DNA of 64,000 bases from Paulownia fortunei (taxonomy: Eukaryota > Streptophyta > Magnoliopsida > Lamiales > Paulowniaceae), in the NCBI GenBank assembly GCA_019321725.1, contig JAGSPU010000054.1, positions 124,001 to 188,000 of the forward strand, in the 5' to 3' direction. A program made the position numbers and the translations under genes. Below are positions 1 through 13,700 of this stretch, piece after piece (the first letter of the stretch is position 1; the number at the start of each line of letters is the position of its first letter). Below the pieces are notes generated by a model. The model made no database searches. It had not been told where the DNA came from and saw only the letters and a program-made list of their open reading frames with translations.

Positions 1-263
1 TTTCTTTAGCAGATGCTTCAAATAACAATGAATACCATAAATGCTCTTCAAACAAATTGGCGTCAAACTTACATGTTAACCAAAAAAATCCTGATGTCCT
101 CTAAGCTTTTATCATCCTATGGTTGTGATTAATTTAAACCAACTTTCGCAATTTGAATACATTGTTAGCATGTGACTGAAAAGAAAATGAATGAATTGCA
201 TAATAATCACAATTGTTTAATAGTTGTTATCTGCCACCAGTAAATTAAAATAACAATCAACCA

Positions 264-315
264 CAGAGAGAGACAGAGAGACAGAGAGACAGAGAGACAG
301 AGAGACAGAGAGAGA
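264..315. repeat. AGAGAC microsatellite
   Basis: An imperfect tandem run of AGAGAC/AGAG units about 52 bases long. It lies downstream of the last visible exon of the TEX10-like gene, probably in an intron. A simple-sequence repeat with no coding content. Confidence 0.9.
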
Positions 316-549
316 ATTCTCATAGTAAGTTTCAGATAAATGCACCAACATTAATCAATAGCGGTGAAGATAGAAGGGAAAGACTGTATGAAGCGTATAA
401 CCAAACTAAGAGAGCAAAAATTGTCATAGCATGTTTTTAAATGGAAATATAATCAGTTAAAAATCTGGCACAAAGACTGGAAGATAATAAAATACTGCAC
501 CTGGTGGAAGTGGAAAAGTTTTTGAAGAAGAAAAGTTTTTGAAACTCAC

Positions 550-3500
550 CAATAGGTTCTCTGGCAACCTCAGGCTCAAAAGCATGAAGAATGTCATGAG
601 CTGGAATATCCTGTACAGATCAGCCTTGAATAAGTATTCTATCTAAAGCACAGCTGAGAAAAGAAACACATAGAAACCCTGGCTAGCAGACGACATATAA
701 TGAAATATATAAAAAGGATAGCTGCAAATACAGCCAAATGCATTACGGTACCAGGCTTCATTAATGTAAGCTACAAATAAAAAGATAAATAAACATTACA
801 CACACACACACACAAACATATATGTATACACATATTTTTGATAAACATTACACATACTCACACACATATATGTATATATATATTCTCAAGAAGAAACAAC
901 AGAGGAATATGCGAAGACAACCTGAAAATGAAGCTGAAGAAAAAAAAAATGCATAGTATTGAAGTAATCTGAGATAATTGGGAAGACTAGTGCAATATTG
1001 CTAGAGAAGCCACATACAAGTTCATCTAGGTAAGCATAAGAAGGCAACTATAGAATTTTTTAATGCCACAGGCCAAAGAAGCAGGATCAAACATCCTTTT
1101 CACATAGTATAAAAATAGGCAAAGCAACCAAGTCAGTATTTTCCTTCGAGATACTAGCGAATACCTTTTTAACTGCCGAGTGATCTCTCTCATTACATGG
1201 CAACAGTGATAAGCAGCGAATCAATCCAGTGAGAGTGCTCTTTAATTTGCTCTTATCCTCTAAAAATTGGTTCTTCCGTAATATATCTTCATAGTTTTGG
1301 AGAATCTGCAGATACGATCTAATAGTTTTAGATAAAGAATGACGAAAAAGATTAAATTAACTCCTCAGATAAGCAGATGATCACATGGAAAGAAAAAATC
1401 AACCGTTAAACCTGAAATTCCATCAGCGAACTTTTTCATGACACAAGTGAAGCATAAAGGAAAAACAAACAAAAAAAAAAGTAAAAGACTGATTCACCAC
1501 ATCTATTGTAACACCAGGGATGAGATGAAATATTAATTTTTTTTCAATAAAAAAGCCGCCAAACTTAAGCAGCTGAACCAACTCAATCACAGAATTCATT
1601 TCTTTTGATCTTTTAATAAAAAAAAAAAGCAATAAATGAGACAGGTTGCACTAGTTTAAAGAGTAATGTAGACAATAAGAAAGTCTACAAAACTATCTTT
1701 GAAAATCCACACAAAATAGATAAAATGCAATAAGCATCCATATCGGAAACGCAATATATGAGCTTACCTTTTCAGCATACAAGGAAAATGAAGAAGGGTA
1801 AAACTGGACAACAAGGTCGAAAAATTTGAAAGCCATCAAACGCACATCTATTGCTAAATGGGTCATAGCATTAAAAATATATGCCATCATCAAGGAAACT
1901 AATGGTCCTTGGTTATCCTGTAAAAGAAAAGCAGAATATCAACTAAAGTGTATCCAACTTTCAACTTGAAAACATCTGAAAAATGTCAATATCAAAAAGT
2001 ACAATGTACTACATGTTCATAACAAGAAGTGAGCCCACCCACAAACTATAAGGAAACTATAATAACAAACAAGATATCACATTATAACAACCACCATTCT
2101 GGACCTTGTTGGGGAAAGTTAAGTTTTGAATCAATAAAATACTAAATTCATTCAATATGATTATCTTCCCGAGTAAATAAACTCTCCATTTGTTCCAGTG
2201 CTATTTACAAATTAAAATTTTGCTTTGAGTTTCATTCACGTTCAAACTCCAGACTCAAAATCAAATCATTTAAAAGAATCCCCTATACAAAATTCCATCT
2301 GTTCACTTCCATATTATAAAAATTACTTCAAAAGGTCAACCTAATTTTGAGGAATGAAGCTTAGTCCGTATCCCTACCCCAAGTTCCCTCAAATATCCAA
2401 CAACCACCACCAGTTTATAAATGGTCTAGCCAAAATGAATAAATAAAAATATATAAATAAGATAAGGGAAAACACCTAGAGGAATATAATAAACAAAGTA
2501 GATAAACTAAAACCTTCCATATCAAACAATGCAATGATAAACAGAATTTCCAACGTTCCTTGAATCATTAGTTGTTTTTTTATTGAAATTTACTAACAAA
2601 AACACCCTTCCAATAACATCTCTACATCAAAATGATGAATGCAGACATGCTAATTCCTAAGATAGTAAGGATTGGATTTCCTTTGAGCACCGAAACTCAA
2701 AATGACACTGATTCAACTGTCTAGAAACAAAGTACACTAAATAAAGCGTCAAATAAGCAAAATATTATCTTTAATATGTCTTGAGTACAAATTGAAACAA
2801 ACTTGAATGGATTGCAAAAAAAAAGCCCTAATTAAAAGTATCCACACCACTGGAAAATACAAAGAAATGAGTTTAAGAACTTCATAAAGGAAATACACCA
2901 TAATATTAATACATACCTTTCCACAGCCAGGGAAAATTACTGACTTAAAAAGTTGATACAGCGTTTCACGGACCAACTTATCATCATCACCAATGCGTTC
3001 ACGCAGTTTTTCTATAACAGCAAGTTTATGCAACTTCAGCTCAGCTGGGTGGTTAAGCAATATATCTTTGATACCTAGCAATGCATCTGGCGAAAGGATA
3101 AGCACTTTGTTAGTATTTATCACACACAAAGTGAGAAGAAAAATGTGAAATAGGAATCAAAAATCATTATAAATTAAAAAAAGACAACATAGTACTTGTT
3201 TACTTGGCAATTTTATTCATTCAGTTCACTAAACTTGAAATGTATGAAAACCAAGAGAAAGACGAAAAATCATCCATAGAAAGGATTGGATCAAAAAGGG
3301 TCCTTACACGAGGTTCTTCACGTTTTTTAAATTAGACTGTTTGGGTGTAACCAATGCTCAAATTGAGCCAACAAGCCTAAGCCAGCCGATTTACATTTAC
3401 TGAGAATAGTTGCAGTTCCTTGATACTAACATCCACCACTTTGGGTACTAATTAAAATGCGCTCCACCTGCAACTTAGCTGAACATGTTTATGATATTAT

Positions 3501-4620
3501 GTTTCTTAATAGCACTCTATTCTTTATCAACACTCAATAACCTCCCATTTCCCAATTCCCATGTCTACCAGCCATTCTCATTATCTAATCTCAATTATTT
3601 ATCCCGTAGTGAGGATCAATGGTTTGTTTTGATGAAATTAATTCCAATTACAATAACGAAATAATAGTTTGAGAACTCTTACAAATTATGGTTCCAACAG
3701 TACTTTTGTATCACTCATAAATGGAGAGTAATGTTTGGTTTAGTTTATTTAGTCTCAGTTTTTAAAACCATGAAAATTAGTGCTAAGTTCCTGTCATTAA
3801 TACGAATTAACATCAAGATTGAGCGAAACATCATTCAAGTTTGCCCAACTGCCAAATAACCAACCATAATCGAGGGTTTGAAATGATAACTAAGGGAATT
3901 ATAATGTACTCTTTTGCTAGCCGACATATACGTAAAATACGGTGGATCACTTCCATGAGATTTCCATGTGCTCAATGACACCCTCTGAAGCATCATATCA
4001 TCAGGTCAAATACATTAATAGATGCGTCTAAGAGCCTTTAGCAAAAACAAGTTCATAAATTTTGTCATCCATATATGCATGGAAAAAGTTCCCATTTTGC
4101 AACAACTGTGTCTTTACTTTCCTCTAACTCCAACCATAGCTGTGTCTTTATTTCTTCTCTGCATCAACAGAATTTACACATATTTCGACTGTATATCCTG
4201 TGGCATTTCAAATATCTAATCAAAGGTAAATTACAGAATTGGAACGAAAAAGCCCGACCTTTTCGGACTTTGGCATTGTGATGGCTTGTCTGCTGAAGAA
4301 GCTCCTTTAGTGTCAACCCTTTTTTGCTGACGGCTAAACCCGCTTTTTCAGACGCTATACTTTGCTCCGGAAGAATAATCGCTTTAGATTTTATTTCAGT
4401 GTTTGTAGCATTCTTCGGAGGCGGCAATTTCCTGCCGATTTTCCGCTTAATTTTCTGCAAACACAAATTTCAAAACTTGAGAATTCATAGTCACAATAGC
4501 TTCAAATCGAACCTTTTCCCAAGAATTATAACTTCAACAGATTAACGAATTTCTGATCATTACTTTGAAGTCCGCCCCGCGTTTTTGAGGCTTTTTTGAT
4601 TGGGATTTGGGTTTCACCAT
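550..4620 (-). CDS. IPI1: TEX10/IPI1-like ribosome biogenesis protein (5' part)
   Basis: Six exons are readable on the minus strand: 4620-4564 (start ATG), 4454-4259, 3086-2917, 1917-1768, 1305-1165 and 610-550, all with GT-AG borders and matching phases. The gene then continues past the left edge. The product starts with a short, very basic segment (MVKPKSQSKKPQKRGADFK), a likely nuclear/nucleolar signal. The conserved Ipi1 N-terminal/ARM-like block follows, with GLTLKELLQQTSHHNAKVRK, DALLGIKDIL, LVRETLYQLFK and the MMAYIFNAMTHLAIDVRL segment. In yeast Ipi1 works with Rix1 and Ipi3 in ITS2 processing and pre-60S maturation; human TEX10 sits in the PELP1-WDR18 complex. The Arabidopsis relative I recall is At5g06350. 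No frame breaks are seen in these roughly 775 coding bases. Family assignment is strong; the C-terminal half is not visible. Confidence 0.85.
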
Positions 4621-5247
4621 TGTCGGCCTTCTTCCGCCTGGTTTTTCAGCTTATTTCAGCGGGGATTCGCTAGATTGGATAAAGTTTAAACGCAATCGCG
4701 AAAGCGTTGTTAACTCAAGTTTCGAAGAATAAAAAGAAATCCAAGGCCTTGAATTAGGGTTTAAGGTTTAGAGCCATATGGGATGGGAGGTGAAAAGTGG
4801 CGGTTATTTCAACGGTGGGACTTGGAAGAACTGAGTTCAGAATTTGGGCTCACGGCTTGTTTTGGGCCTGAAGTTGAAACCCAGTTATGTATTTAAGAGA
4901 GGTTCTCGGGCCTATATATGATCCAGTTATCCAGCTATACTTATACTCTAATGGGCCTAGGAGAAAATTTTAGCAACAAACTCAAAACCAAGCCGAAGAA
5001 TCATCATTCAGTAAGGTCCATTTGGAACCCATTTAGGCGGTCTCTTCGGATTTTGCTTTTTTCCCTCAACATGTATTTAATTAGATTTACAAGTTATATT
5101 GGTATAAATACTAAATAAAAGGATTTGTGATGAATTTATTATAGATTCTTTTAATTTTTAAAAGAATTATAGTTGAATGCTTTAAGTAATTACTCTGAGA
5201 CAACCTTAACCATGGAGATGAAGGTAACTATTAAGATGATGACGACA

Positions 5248-5289
5248 CCCCCCCCTCCCCCCCCCCAAAAAAAAAAACAAAAAAAAAAA
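5248..5289. repeat. Poly-C / poly-A run
   Basis: A C-rich run interrupted by one T passes directly into an A-run interrupted by one C. Such runs are prone to length error, so the exact length should not be trusted. Confidence 0.9.
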
Positions 5290-6579
5290 TTATCTGGTCA
5301 TTTTTAAACCATAAAAAAAGCATAATAGAAAATCTTAACAATCATTTAAAGTTTTTTTTAGTTATTTGTTGCTCCTATTAATTTAGACCATGGCTTGAGT
5401 TCAAACTGGGCTAGTTTGGCTAAAATCGAACAGCAAGAAAGAGTTCAATTTTCAGGCAAATTCTACATTTGAGACTCAAGATTATGGGACAGAAACCCGC
5501 AGTGATATCATAACTATGTTTTAGAAGGTTTGAGCTTTCAATGTTTGGACTGATGTTCCTACAGTTTTGATTGCATACAAAATTGAGACTCGACAGCAGA
5601 GATTTTACAAATGCTTCCCACTGTCATTGTGTTGTATTATTATTATTATTTTTATTTTTATTGTCTATTGGAGTTAAAATGAAAAGAATTTCATCAGATT
5701 CCATCATCAGATATAGAGATGCGCACAAAGTTATTAATAATGATTCAGGGACTTGCTAAATTTAGAAAGTAAAACAATCGATATTGAATGTTCATTGCAC
5801 ATGAAAACTATAACCTAGCTTTCAAAAAATTCTTAAATTACCTAAATGGCATGTCAAAGTTTAAATAGTGCGTCAGTAAGTTAGTTAATTTCTATTAAGG
5901 CATAAAGACGAGTACAAAATATTTATGTTACGTTTTTGGATTTTGTGAGTATAAGAAAAAAAACAAAATAGTAAATTAATTTTCATCACAATTCTTTTTT
6001 GGACAAATTAAATAGATATAAAAAGAAATAAGAATCTGGCAATGGCATCAATTATTTATGAGTAAAAATTATGAAACGTGACAAGGACAGTGATTAAATG
6101 AGGTGCGTAACTAGCGATTTAATTCAGACAACTCATGACAATTAATAATCCAACAATAATACCATGTCAACTACGTAACCCCATTTATTAATAGGTTATG
6201 TGACACCGACAACTGGACAGATCATATTTGTGACATTGAAATTGACTTTTCACGTTCTCCAGCAACAAACCTTGAGCCCTTGACGTTGATGCACCATTTC
6301 ACCCAATCAATTTACCTTTTTCTACATCAAATTATTGTTGCCCTCTTGCATCTTGACACGTTCTAGTGTTATTTTATTTGCATCAAATATCAGCATGATT
6401 TGACACCACAAGCATTATTTGCATAGTAACCAATAAGGACATTACATTAGTAGAACATGCAATATATACAATTTTCCACGCAATAAAAAAAAAAAAAAAA
6501 AAAAAAGTTATCTGATTGAATCCAATCATGAAGGTGGCATTGGTGGGTTCAAGATTCATTATCTTGTGTAACAGGACCA

Positions 6580-6619
6580 TGTGTGTGTGTGTGTGTGTGT
6601 GTGTTGTGTGTGTGTGAGT

Positions 6620-6652
<33 letters not shown>
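6580..6652. repeat. Compound (GT)n-(GAGT)-(GA)n microsatellite
   Basis: About 73 bases of alternating GT, one TG slip, a short GAGTGAGT bridge, then a pure GA run. The minus-strand open frame across it is only the translated repeat (Leu-Ser and Thr-His dipeptides). Confidence 0.95.
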
Positions 6653-6656
<4 letters not shown>

Positions 6657-7620
6657 ATGATTGAGACCAGTCCACTTATAGTTGTTGGAAAGATGGGTCC
6701 ATTATCTTTATGCATGAAAGAAAACACCTTTTAGGATTTTATTTTATTTTTCCTTTGAATCATTGTTTCTAAATTTTCATTTAGCCTAAATAAGCACAGC
6801 ACAATCTTGTGACATAAAATCTATGGGGAATTTACATCCAATTGCACCCTCGTTTTGAATTAATCATTCCCCCAACAAGCATAAACCCAACCCCAAAAGG
6901 AATCCTACAAGAGGATGCTAAAGAACATACAGTATCACTAGTTTTCTATATTTAGATGAGGATGTAGGAGCAAAGTTAGGGGATCATCAATTAATTATTT
7001 GTTTCACTTCTTTCTTCTCTAATGTTTGCTTGCTGGGAATCTAAACAGTTTTAACATTTTGCAAGGAACTCTGGAAACAGCAAACAGGAGCTGGTAAAGA
7101 TATTATACTAAACAATAAAACAAGAATGGGGAGGATCAATGATAATACAGTTAATTGCTTGAGAAATTCTCTCAGATGACTGCGTATGGGGGGAAGAACA
7201 GATTTGCATTATGATGAATAATTTCAGGTAACAATATGTTGACGATGTAGAAAGAGGAGAGACCAAGCATAACTTATAGGTGTAGGAAAATGAAACCTAA
7301 ACTGTATGCTTGCTAGTGTAACATTAATAATAGCATCAAGGGAGAAATTCAAAGCTTTGAATGTAAGAAAAATCCATTTTGAGAAATGATCATTCAAAAA
7401 TAATAATAAAAAAGAATGCAGCTGCTAGGGGCTGACTGTTTACTGTTCTGTATCTACATCCCACGAGATTGATATTAGAGGATACAGAAAGAAAATGTAA
7501 GCTCTAATACCACCTCTGCACCAAAAGCAAAAGTTCAACAAATGAAAATAAGTCCTTGCGCAAATAAAACAAGTTATCTACATCTATATATATCAAAACA
7601 AAAATCACAGAATACCTTTT

Positions 7621-10600
7621 CTAACGACCATCAACTGAAGTGAAGGACTCTGCAAATCCAGCAGGTCTAGCTGGGATACTGCCCTTACTATCTTCAAGGT
7701 CCATATAGCTTACGTCTTTTCCTTCTGCTTCTTGCCAATCTTTGACCATTTGGTTAAGTGGAAGGCTGTAATCAATACCACAATATTCCTCTGTGTCATC
7801 ATCAATTGGTTTCCATTTCTCGACAAGGGAGGCCAAAACATTCACAGCATGGCCCATATCAGGTCGTTGGCCAGGCTCCCTTGCCGTGCAGTGACCAGCA
7901 AGTTCAGCAATGATGGAGATGCTCAAAAAGGTTTCTTCTTTTGTGTCTAGGGCCGGGTCTATTGCAGCTATTAGCTTCTCTTTGCTTGATTTGATGTGCC
8001 AGAACCATGCAACTAAGTATTGGCTTTCCTCAGGTCTGTCCTCATCAAGTGCCATCATTCCAGTTAATAGCTCCATCAACACAACACCAAAACTGAAGAC
8101 ATCGGCTTTTGTTGTGATTTTACCCGTAACTGGATGAAGTAGTCATTAGAAAGTTCAAGTTTTAATATGCAATTATCATGCTCAGACCAAATAGAGAAAC
8201 ATAGTATCTTCGCACTAATTGAATAAAAAACCTTCATCTAACGGGAAAATATCACAGCGTGAGTTAGTTAACTTAATATGCCAAGCACACACGTGTAGGT
8301 TTAAATATTCTTCTTTAAGGTATTAACAAACTGTTCGGTTTACCTATAGAGCCGCAACATTACCCTTAATTCTTACCAGCATATTCAGGTGCCAGGTATC
8401 CAAAAGTTCCAGCTAGCCGGGTGACCACGGACTTCTCCCATCAGGAGCAAGTTTAACCAGACCAAAATCTGATACTTTTGCTCGAAAATCATCACCAAGT
8501 AAGATATTTGAAGATTTGAGGTCTCTGTGTATGAAACTCTGATGAGCTAGAGTATGAAGGTATTCCATTCCTCTAGCAACATCCAGGGCAATATTTAGCC
8601 TCCTCTTCCAAGAGAGAGGCTCTAGCTGCAATTTCTTCCAATAAAAAAGATGCTTGCTGAGAGCCCCCTGAGACATGTACTCATAAACCAGAATTCTTTC
8701 ATTTCCTTCAATTGCATATCCCAAAAGAGATACTAAATGCCTGTGACGAACTTTCGAAAGAACAGCAATTTCGGATCGAAATTCATCTAACACCTTGCAG
8801 CTAATTACTCCACCTTCCATTCTTTTCACTGCTATTTTAGTCCCATCATCCAATTCTCCCTTATAAACTACCCCAAAACCACCACGACCAAGTTCATTTT
8901 CTGAGCAAATTCTTGGTCACATTTCGAAGAACTTGAACTGATATGACCAGATTTCCAGCCTCGATCACATGAGATGCACTACTGTTTACGCTTGCAGAAC
9001 CACTAGCGGTCAAGGAAGAAGCACTTCTATTTGTGCTATCTGCAACCACAATCTTGACCGAGTTATCTATATCAGATGGGTCTCTTGGATGAATCACGAG
9101 GGAGCTTGGAGCAGGTTGTCCATCTTTTCTCTTCTTACAGAAATAAATAGAAAGTGGCACAACCAAGCAAACCAGAATTGCGAAACTTGCAACAGGGGCC
9201 ACAATCACAAATACCTTATTGGAACGTTTTCCTAATGGATGCAAATGTAGGATTGGCTGAGTTAGAATTAGAACCAGTGGATGATGAAGATGGGACAGGA
9301 AAGGATCGTGAACCCTGAGATGATGTGTCATTATTTGAGATGGGGATTCTCCAGAGGGATTGGAATTTAATAGAGAGTTCCCTTCTAAGACAAGCTTTAC
9401 ATTGCTACTAAATCTTGGAAGAGGAGGGGAAAGGTTGTTTTTACTCAAATTCAACAGTGTTAAAGATTTCAAACTAGTCCAATTTGCAGGAATTGGACCT
9501 GAGAGATTGTTAGACTCAGATATATATGAGTCAGGGAATCAAGGTCTGCAATTGAGGGGCTCAGTGTACCAGAAAGGTTAGAGTTGGGCAAGTTTATAGT
9601 AATGATCTTTCCATTGGGATCGCACCCTACTCCTAGCCAAGACACTTGGCATGGGTTATTACCTGACCATGACTGAACAAGCCTGGCGGGGTAATTCACC
9701 CCATCAAGAAACTCTAACAGTGCCATAACATCTGGGGCACAGGAAGCTCCGGGATTAGGAAGACAAAATGGGTTTGATGCATAGGTAGCATTAACAGCTT
9801 TGAATTTTGGTATAGGACCCATGAAATGATTGTTATTCAAATCCAAATGACCTAATTCCAATTTGCCAAGCTAGCAGGAACTAAACCAACAAGATCATTG
9901 CCATTGAGATTAAGATCCTGCAAAGAAACTAAATTACCAATGTTCTCTGGCATTTTACCTGAAAAATGGTTCCCATGTAGCCAAAGACTAGTGAGTGACC
10001 TCATGCTCGCCACTATATCAATAGGACCAGTCATACCCTCAGATTGTTCATTCAACCAAAGTATTGTCAGCAAAGAGCCCCTAAAGCTCTCTGGAATGCC
10101 CCCTGTAAGTTGATTCAACGACAACTTCAAAACCTCCAAAGATGACATATTTCCCAGGAATGCAGGCAAAGGACCAGCCAAGTTGCAACTCATCAGAGTG
10201 AGATTTTTCAGCTGAGCTGAACCTTGCAAGTCAGACGACAATGACCAGCCGGTGTGGCATTCAGAGGGTTATTGTCCAATGCCAACACCTCCAAATTCAC
10301 AAGCCCTTCAAAGAAATCTGACGGGATTGTGTCAAAATTGTTATAATCCAAATAAGCATACCTCAATTGAGCTAACCCACTAAAAGATGGCAACTTTCCA
10401 CTAAACTGGTTCTGCTGAAGGCCTATATTTTGCAACAAAGACAACTTATTGAAATTCTGAGGCAAAGGGCCCTTTAAACCCAAGCCCCTAACTTGAATCT
10501 GTGTAACTCTGTTGCAGAACAATATATGTGAGGCCAACTCGGAGGACCACAAGGGTCATCTCCGCTGGCAGGCCATGTCAAGAGCTCAGCATTTTCCAAA

Positions 10601-10716
10601 CCTTTTCTGAACTGATTTAGTATTGCTAAATCATTGGGGTCTGTAACACTTTGAACAACTGAAACACTGACCAGGAAAAGCGTCACAGCAAATGTTATCT
10701 GGGTATTAGCCTCCAT
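7621..10716 (-). CDS. TMK: TMK-type LRR receptor-like kinase (frame broken by 8 indels)
   Basis: Two exons, 10716-8377 and 8129-7621, with a 247-base GT-AG intron between EYA and VTGK in the kinase, the usual TMK position. The order is signal peptide ([17 protein letters not shown]), a cysteine pair ([14 protein letters not shown]), a first LRR block, an island with [12 protein letters not shown] and GNNPC, a second LRR block, a Ser/Asn-rich juxtamembrane part, a TM segment ([17 protein letters not shown]), then the kinase with [28 protein letters not shown] and LAPEYA. It ends [18 protein letters not shown] as in TMK1/TMK3. TMKs are plasma-membrane kinases of auxin signalling. Single-base breaks lie near 10515 (loss), 10250 (loss), 9861 (loss), 9511 (loss), 9335 (loss), 9228 (gain), 8910 (gain) and 8428 (loss). 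Correcting them gives exactly 951 codons, a normal TMK length, and no substitution stops. I favour sequence error over a pseudogene, but cannot exclude the latter. Confidence 0.85.
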
Positions 10717-13700
10717 GGCAAATTTTTTGAAGCCAGCACTGTACAAGCATTGAGAGTTCAAGAAAAAGCTAGATGTGCACTCTATTGACAGCTTTTTGAG
10801 AACCTCATCTGAAACCTTGTAAGAAAGAGTGGTAGAGAAACATGGGACATGGGCTCGTTTTTGCTTCAGATCAGAAGAATCCAAATGGAAGAGGGAATGA
10901 TAATTGGAGTGAGAAAAACTGTTACAGAATTCTGCACCTTCTCATGGTGGTGTAGCATAAGCAAGAATAATAAACAGAGAACACCAAATTAAAAATTGGA
11001 AAAGGAAGAAAGTTTTCAGTGAAGCTTGTTGAGGAAGGGAAGACAATGAAAAAAGTGGATCTTTGATGAGAAATGTTCAATATCCAGATCAAGCAAAAGC
11101 AAATTAAGGAAGAAATCTTGATTAGTGTCTGTTAAATCATAGAAAGGAGTGGGCCGAGTGGCTTAGACTCCTTTGTCTGATACGTATGGGTGGGTGTTTC
11201 TGATTTTGTGCTAGAATAACGGAAATGGCAATTTCGTCCTTTTAAACTTCACAATACTTTAAACTGCATTACATTTATTTATGACTACATTAACAGGGCA
11301 TTTCTTGGTTTGTTCTGGAAGTCCAATGAACTTGGTCTTGATTTTCGCGGTTTGATTTGAGGTAGAAGCTGCTCTTTAGATTTGTCTACGGGATGATTAT
11401 TCATAATCATAGGTTTTGTATTTATTTGGAAGATGGGATAGTTCTTTTTGAACATGATGAAATTTGTTTGATTCCACAGTCACTGCTTTTTGAATTTACT
11501 GGTATAAAAAAAGTTCACATGAAGGAGGTGGCAAATTCTTAGCATGTACTCCTCAGATTGAAATTGCCTAGCTACTTCCCCCACTTTTCACTCCTCACAA
11601 TCTGAACCCACAAGAAGAAAATTTGTACTTGTGTTGAGTTCTAAATTCTTGAAAGTGTACCATTTTATTGGTTTAGGCAAAAGAAGGATCTTGCATTTGG
11701 TACTCAGTAATTAAATTTATCAAACCCTTGCATTAATCAGTCTTATCTAATTGAGGGTTTAATCCCAAGTAGCATTTGGCTAAGGCTAATCACATCTTGA
11801 TTAACCGCATTATCGAGTAGGTAGTCACTTAACTTGGACTTAGGAAACACATAGTAGCCATCACACTAGTCTTTCTTTATTTAATTTTTATGCATGTACA
11901 AAGATATATAAGAATGGGAGCCGCATGACCTAAACTTGTATTTTGTGCTTAGATTTTATGAACATATTGTCTTCAATTATAAGACATGTAAATTAAATCA
12001 CATAAATAAGAAAAATAATTTTTATTCTTTATTATTTCAGTTTTCCCTCTCCTGCAGGATAAAAACACGCAATCTCATTTTAAATTCAACTCTATTGTAC
12101 ATATATTTGCCAATATATGGCTATTGTAAGCACTCAATCTTTTTTTCATCATTATTATTGACTAAAACAGCTATCAAATATAAATACTTATGCAATGACA
12201 TATAACTCATCCATATATAAGTGCTTAACATTTGAGACTTGAACAATCATGTTTTCCCTTTTCTATTTATTTATTAAGTTTTTTTAGGAATATAACTACA
12301 AATAATATTGGACACAAAAAAAAAAGTGCACTTGAATTGAATTTTTTGTATTCGATACAAATTATCTTTCAATCTTTTTCTTAACCCAAAATTGTTTTTG
12401 GCCATTTTAAAACTTTAAAGTAAACTTACTTAAGATAATATAAATTTTAAAATCCATCAAAATCTTGATAAATTAATGATACAACAAGAGTAATATTTTG
12501 TGCATATCAGAAGTGTACTTGCATTTATAGTATATTTAGGTATGGCTAACTGTGGGCGACGAATCACGCAGTGGTGCGCTTCCACCTTTATTTCGCAAGT
12601 GGATTTACATATTTACCCATTTCCCAGACATTATTTCCATTCCCCCACAGTTCTGCCCCGTGAAAAGCTAACCAGCCATTCCAATTGTCAATTATTGAAT
12701 TCCAATCCTTGACCCAAATATACAAATTTTTTGGGTGTACCAACATCCAAACATGTGGGGTGGCGAGAGATAAAATAAAATAAAAACCAAAAGCAACAAA
12801 GGACTTGTACAGATTTTTCTGACGTGAATCTCTTTGCAGAAATAAAGTTTTACAAACAAAAATAAATTATAAAATCACCATAGATTTGATCTATTTATAT
12901 AAATTGTCCCTTTAAATTTATAAATTATAAAATTTATTTTACAAATATCCTCTTTCAGTAGGTATATTTTGCAAATAAAGAAAAATATTAAAAAAGTATT
13001 TATAATTTTTAATTTAAACAGATAATTTTTATAAATAGATTAAATTTTAAGGATAATTTTTATAATTAATTCTTAAAAATATTTGTAAATAAGAATACTC
13101 TTACAAAAATCAATATATTGCATTCGCAGGTAAACTTTGTCTCATGTGATGAGAAGATTTGGATTTGTGAAATTGAAAGGAAAAATTTTTGACCATACAT
13201 GTGTATTTTGGGATTTAGTCGGCGATGATGGTGGTAGTGACAAAGATGAAGATGATGATATATAATGATAGCAACAATAATAGTGATTGTGGTCTTGGTT
13301 TTGTTGAATATTTTAAGAATGACTTGTGAATTATGATGCACAAAAATTATATTAGTTTTAGTTATTTTTAATTTGTAACTATAGTCCATCACCCTTTATT
13401 TTTTTTTGCATCTTTGCAAATAAATCAAATAGTTTTGTTATATTTAATTTAAATAAAAAATAAAAAGTTCTATTTATTGTAACAAATGATTCGATCAATG
13501 AATTTACCAAAGGAAAAAAAATGCTAGTCAAATATAGTTTGGTGATTTTGTCTTTGTTGATTAATTCATTCTTTGAAATTCTATAGTTTGGGACCAAATC
13601 AATGAAATAATTTTATTTTTTCTCACATTAATTTCGCAAATATTTGAAAATTTGATTTAGAAAAATAAATTTTCTGAAATTGATTTTGAGAGAACTGAAA

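Larger units (their letters stand above)
4621..7620. other. Intergenic region, TEX10-like 5' side to TMK 3' side
   Basis: No convincing gene. The first 200 bases upstream of the TEX10-like ATG are its 5' leader and promoter area. The rest is AT-rich with simple repeats: a C-run followed by an A-run near 5,248-5,289, a TTA run near 5,637-5,665, an A-run near 6,482-6,506 and a compound GT/GA repeat at 6,580-6,652. The stretch from about 7,050 to 7,620 probably includes the 3' UTR of the kinase gene. Confidence 0.6.

Noticed and set aside
264..315. Possible CRISPR-like repeat array
   Set aside because: Units are 6 bases long with no spacers; it is a plant microsatellite.
6383..6727. 114-codon minus-strand open frame
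   Set aside because: It is the translation of the GT/GA microsatellite with AT-rich flanks and has no protein-like composition.
11148..11176. tRNA-like start (gggccgagtggctta)
   Set aside because: It recalls a Ser/Leu tRNA 5' end, but no matching acceptor stem, anticodon arm or T-loop follows.
12500..12712. 70-codon plus-strand open frame
   Set aside because: No motif, no splice context and no support; chance frame in less AT-rich DNA.
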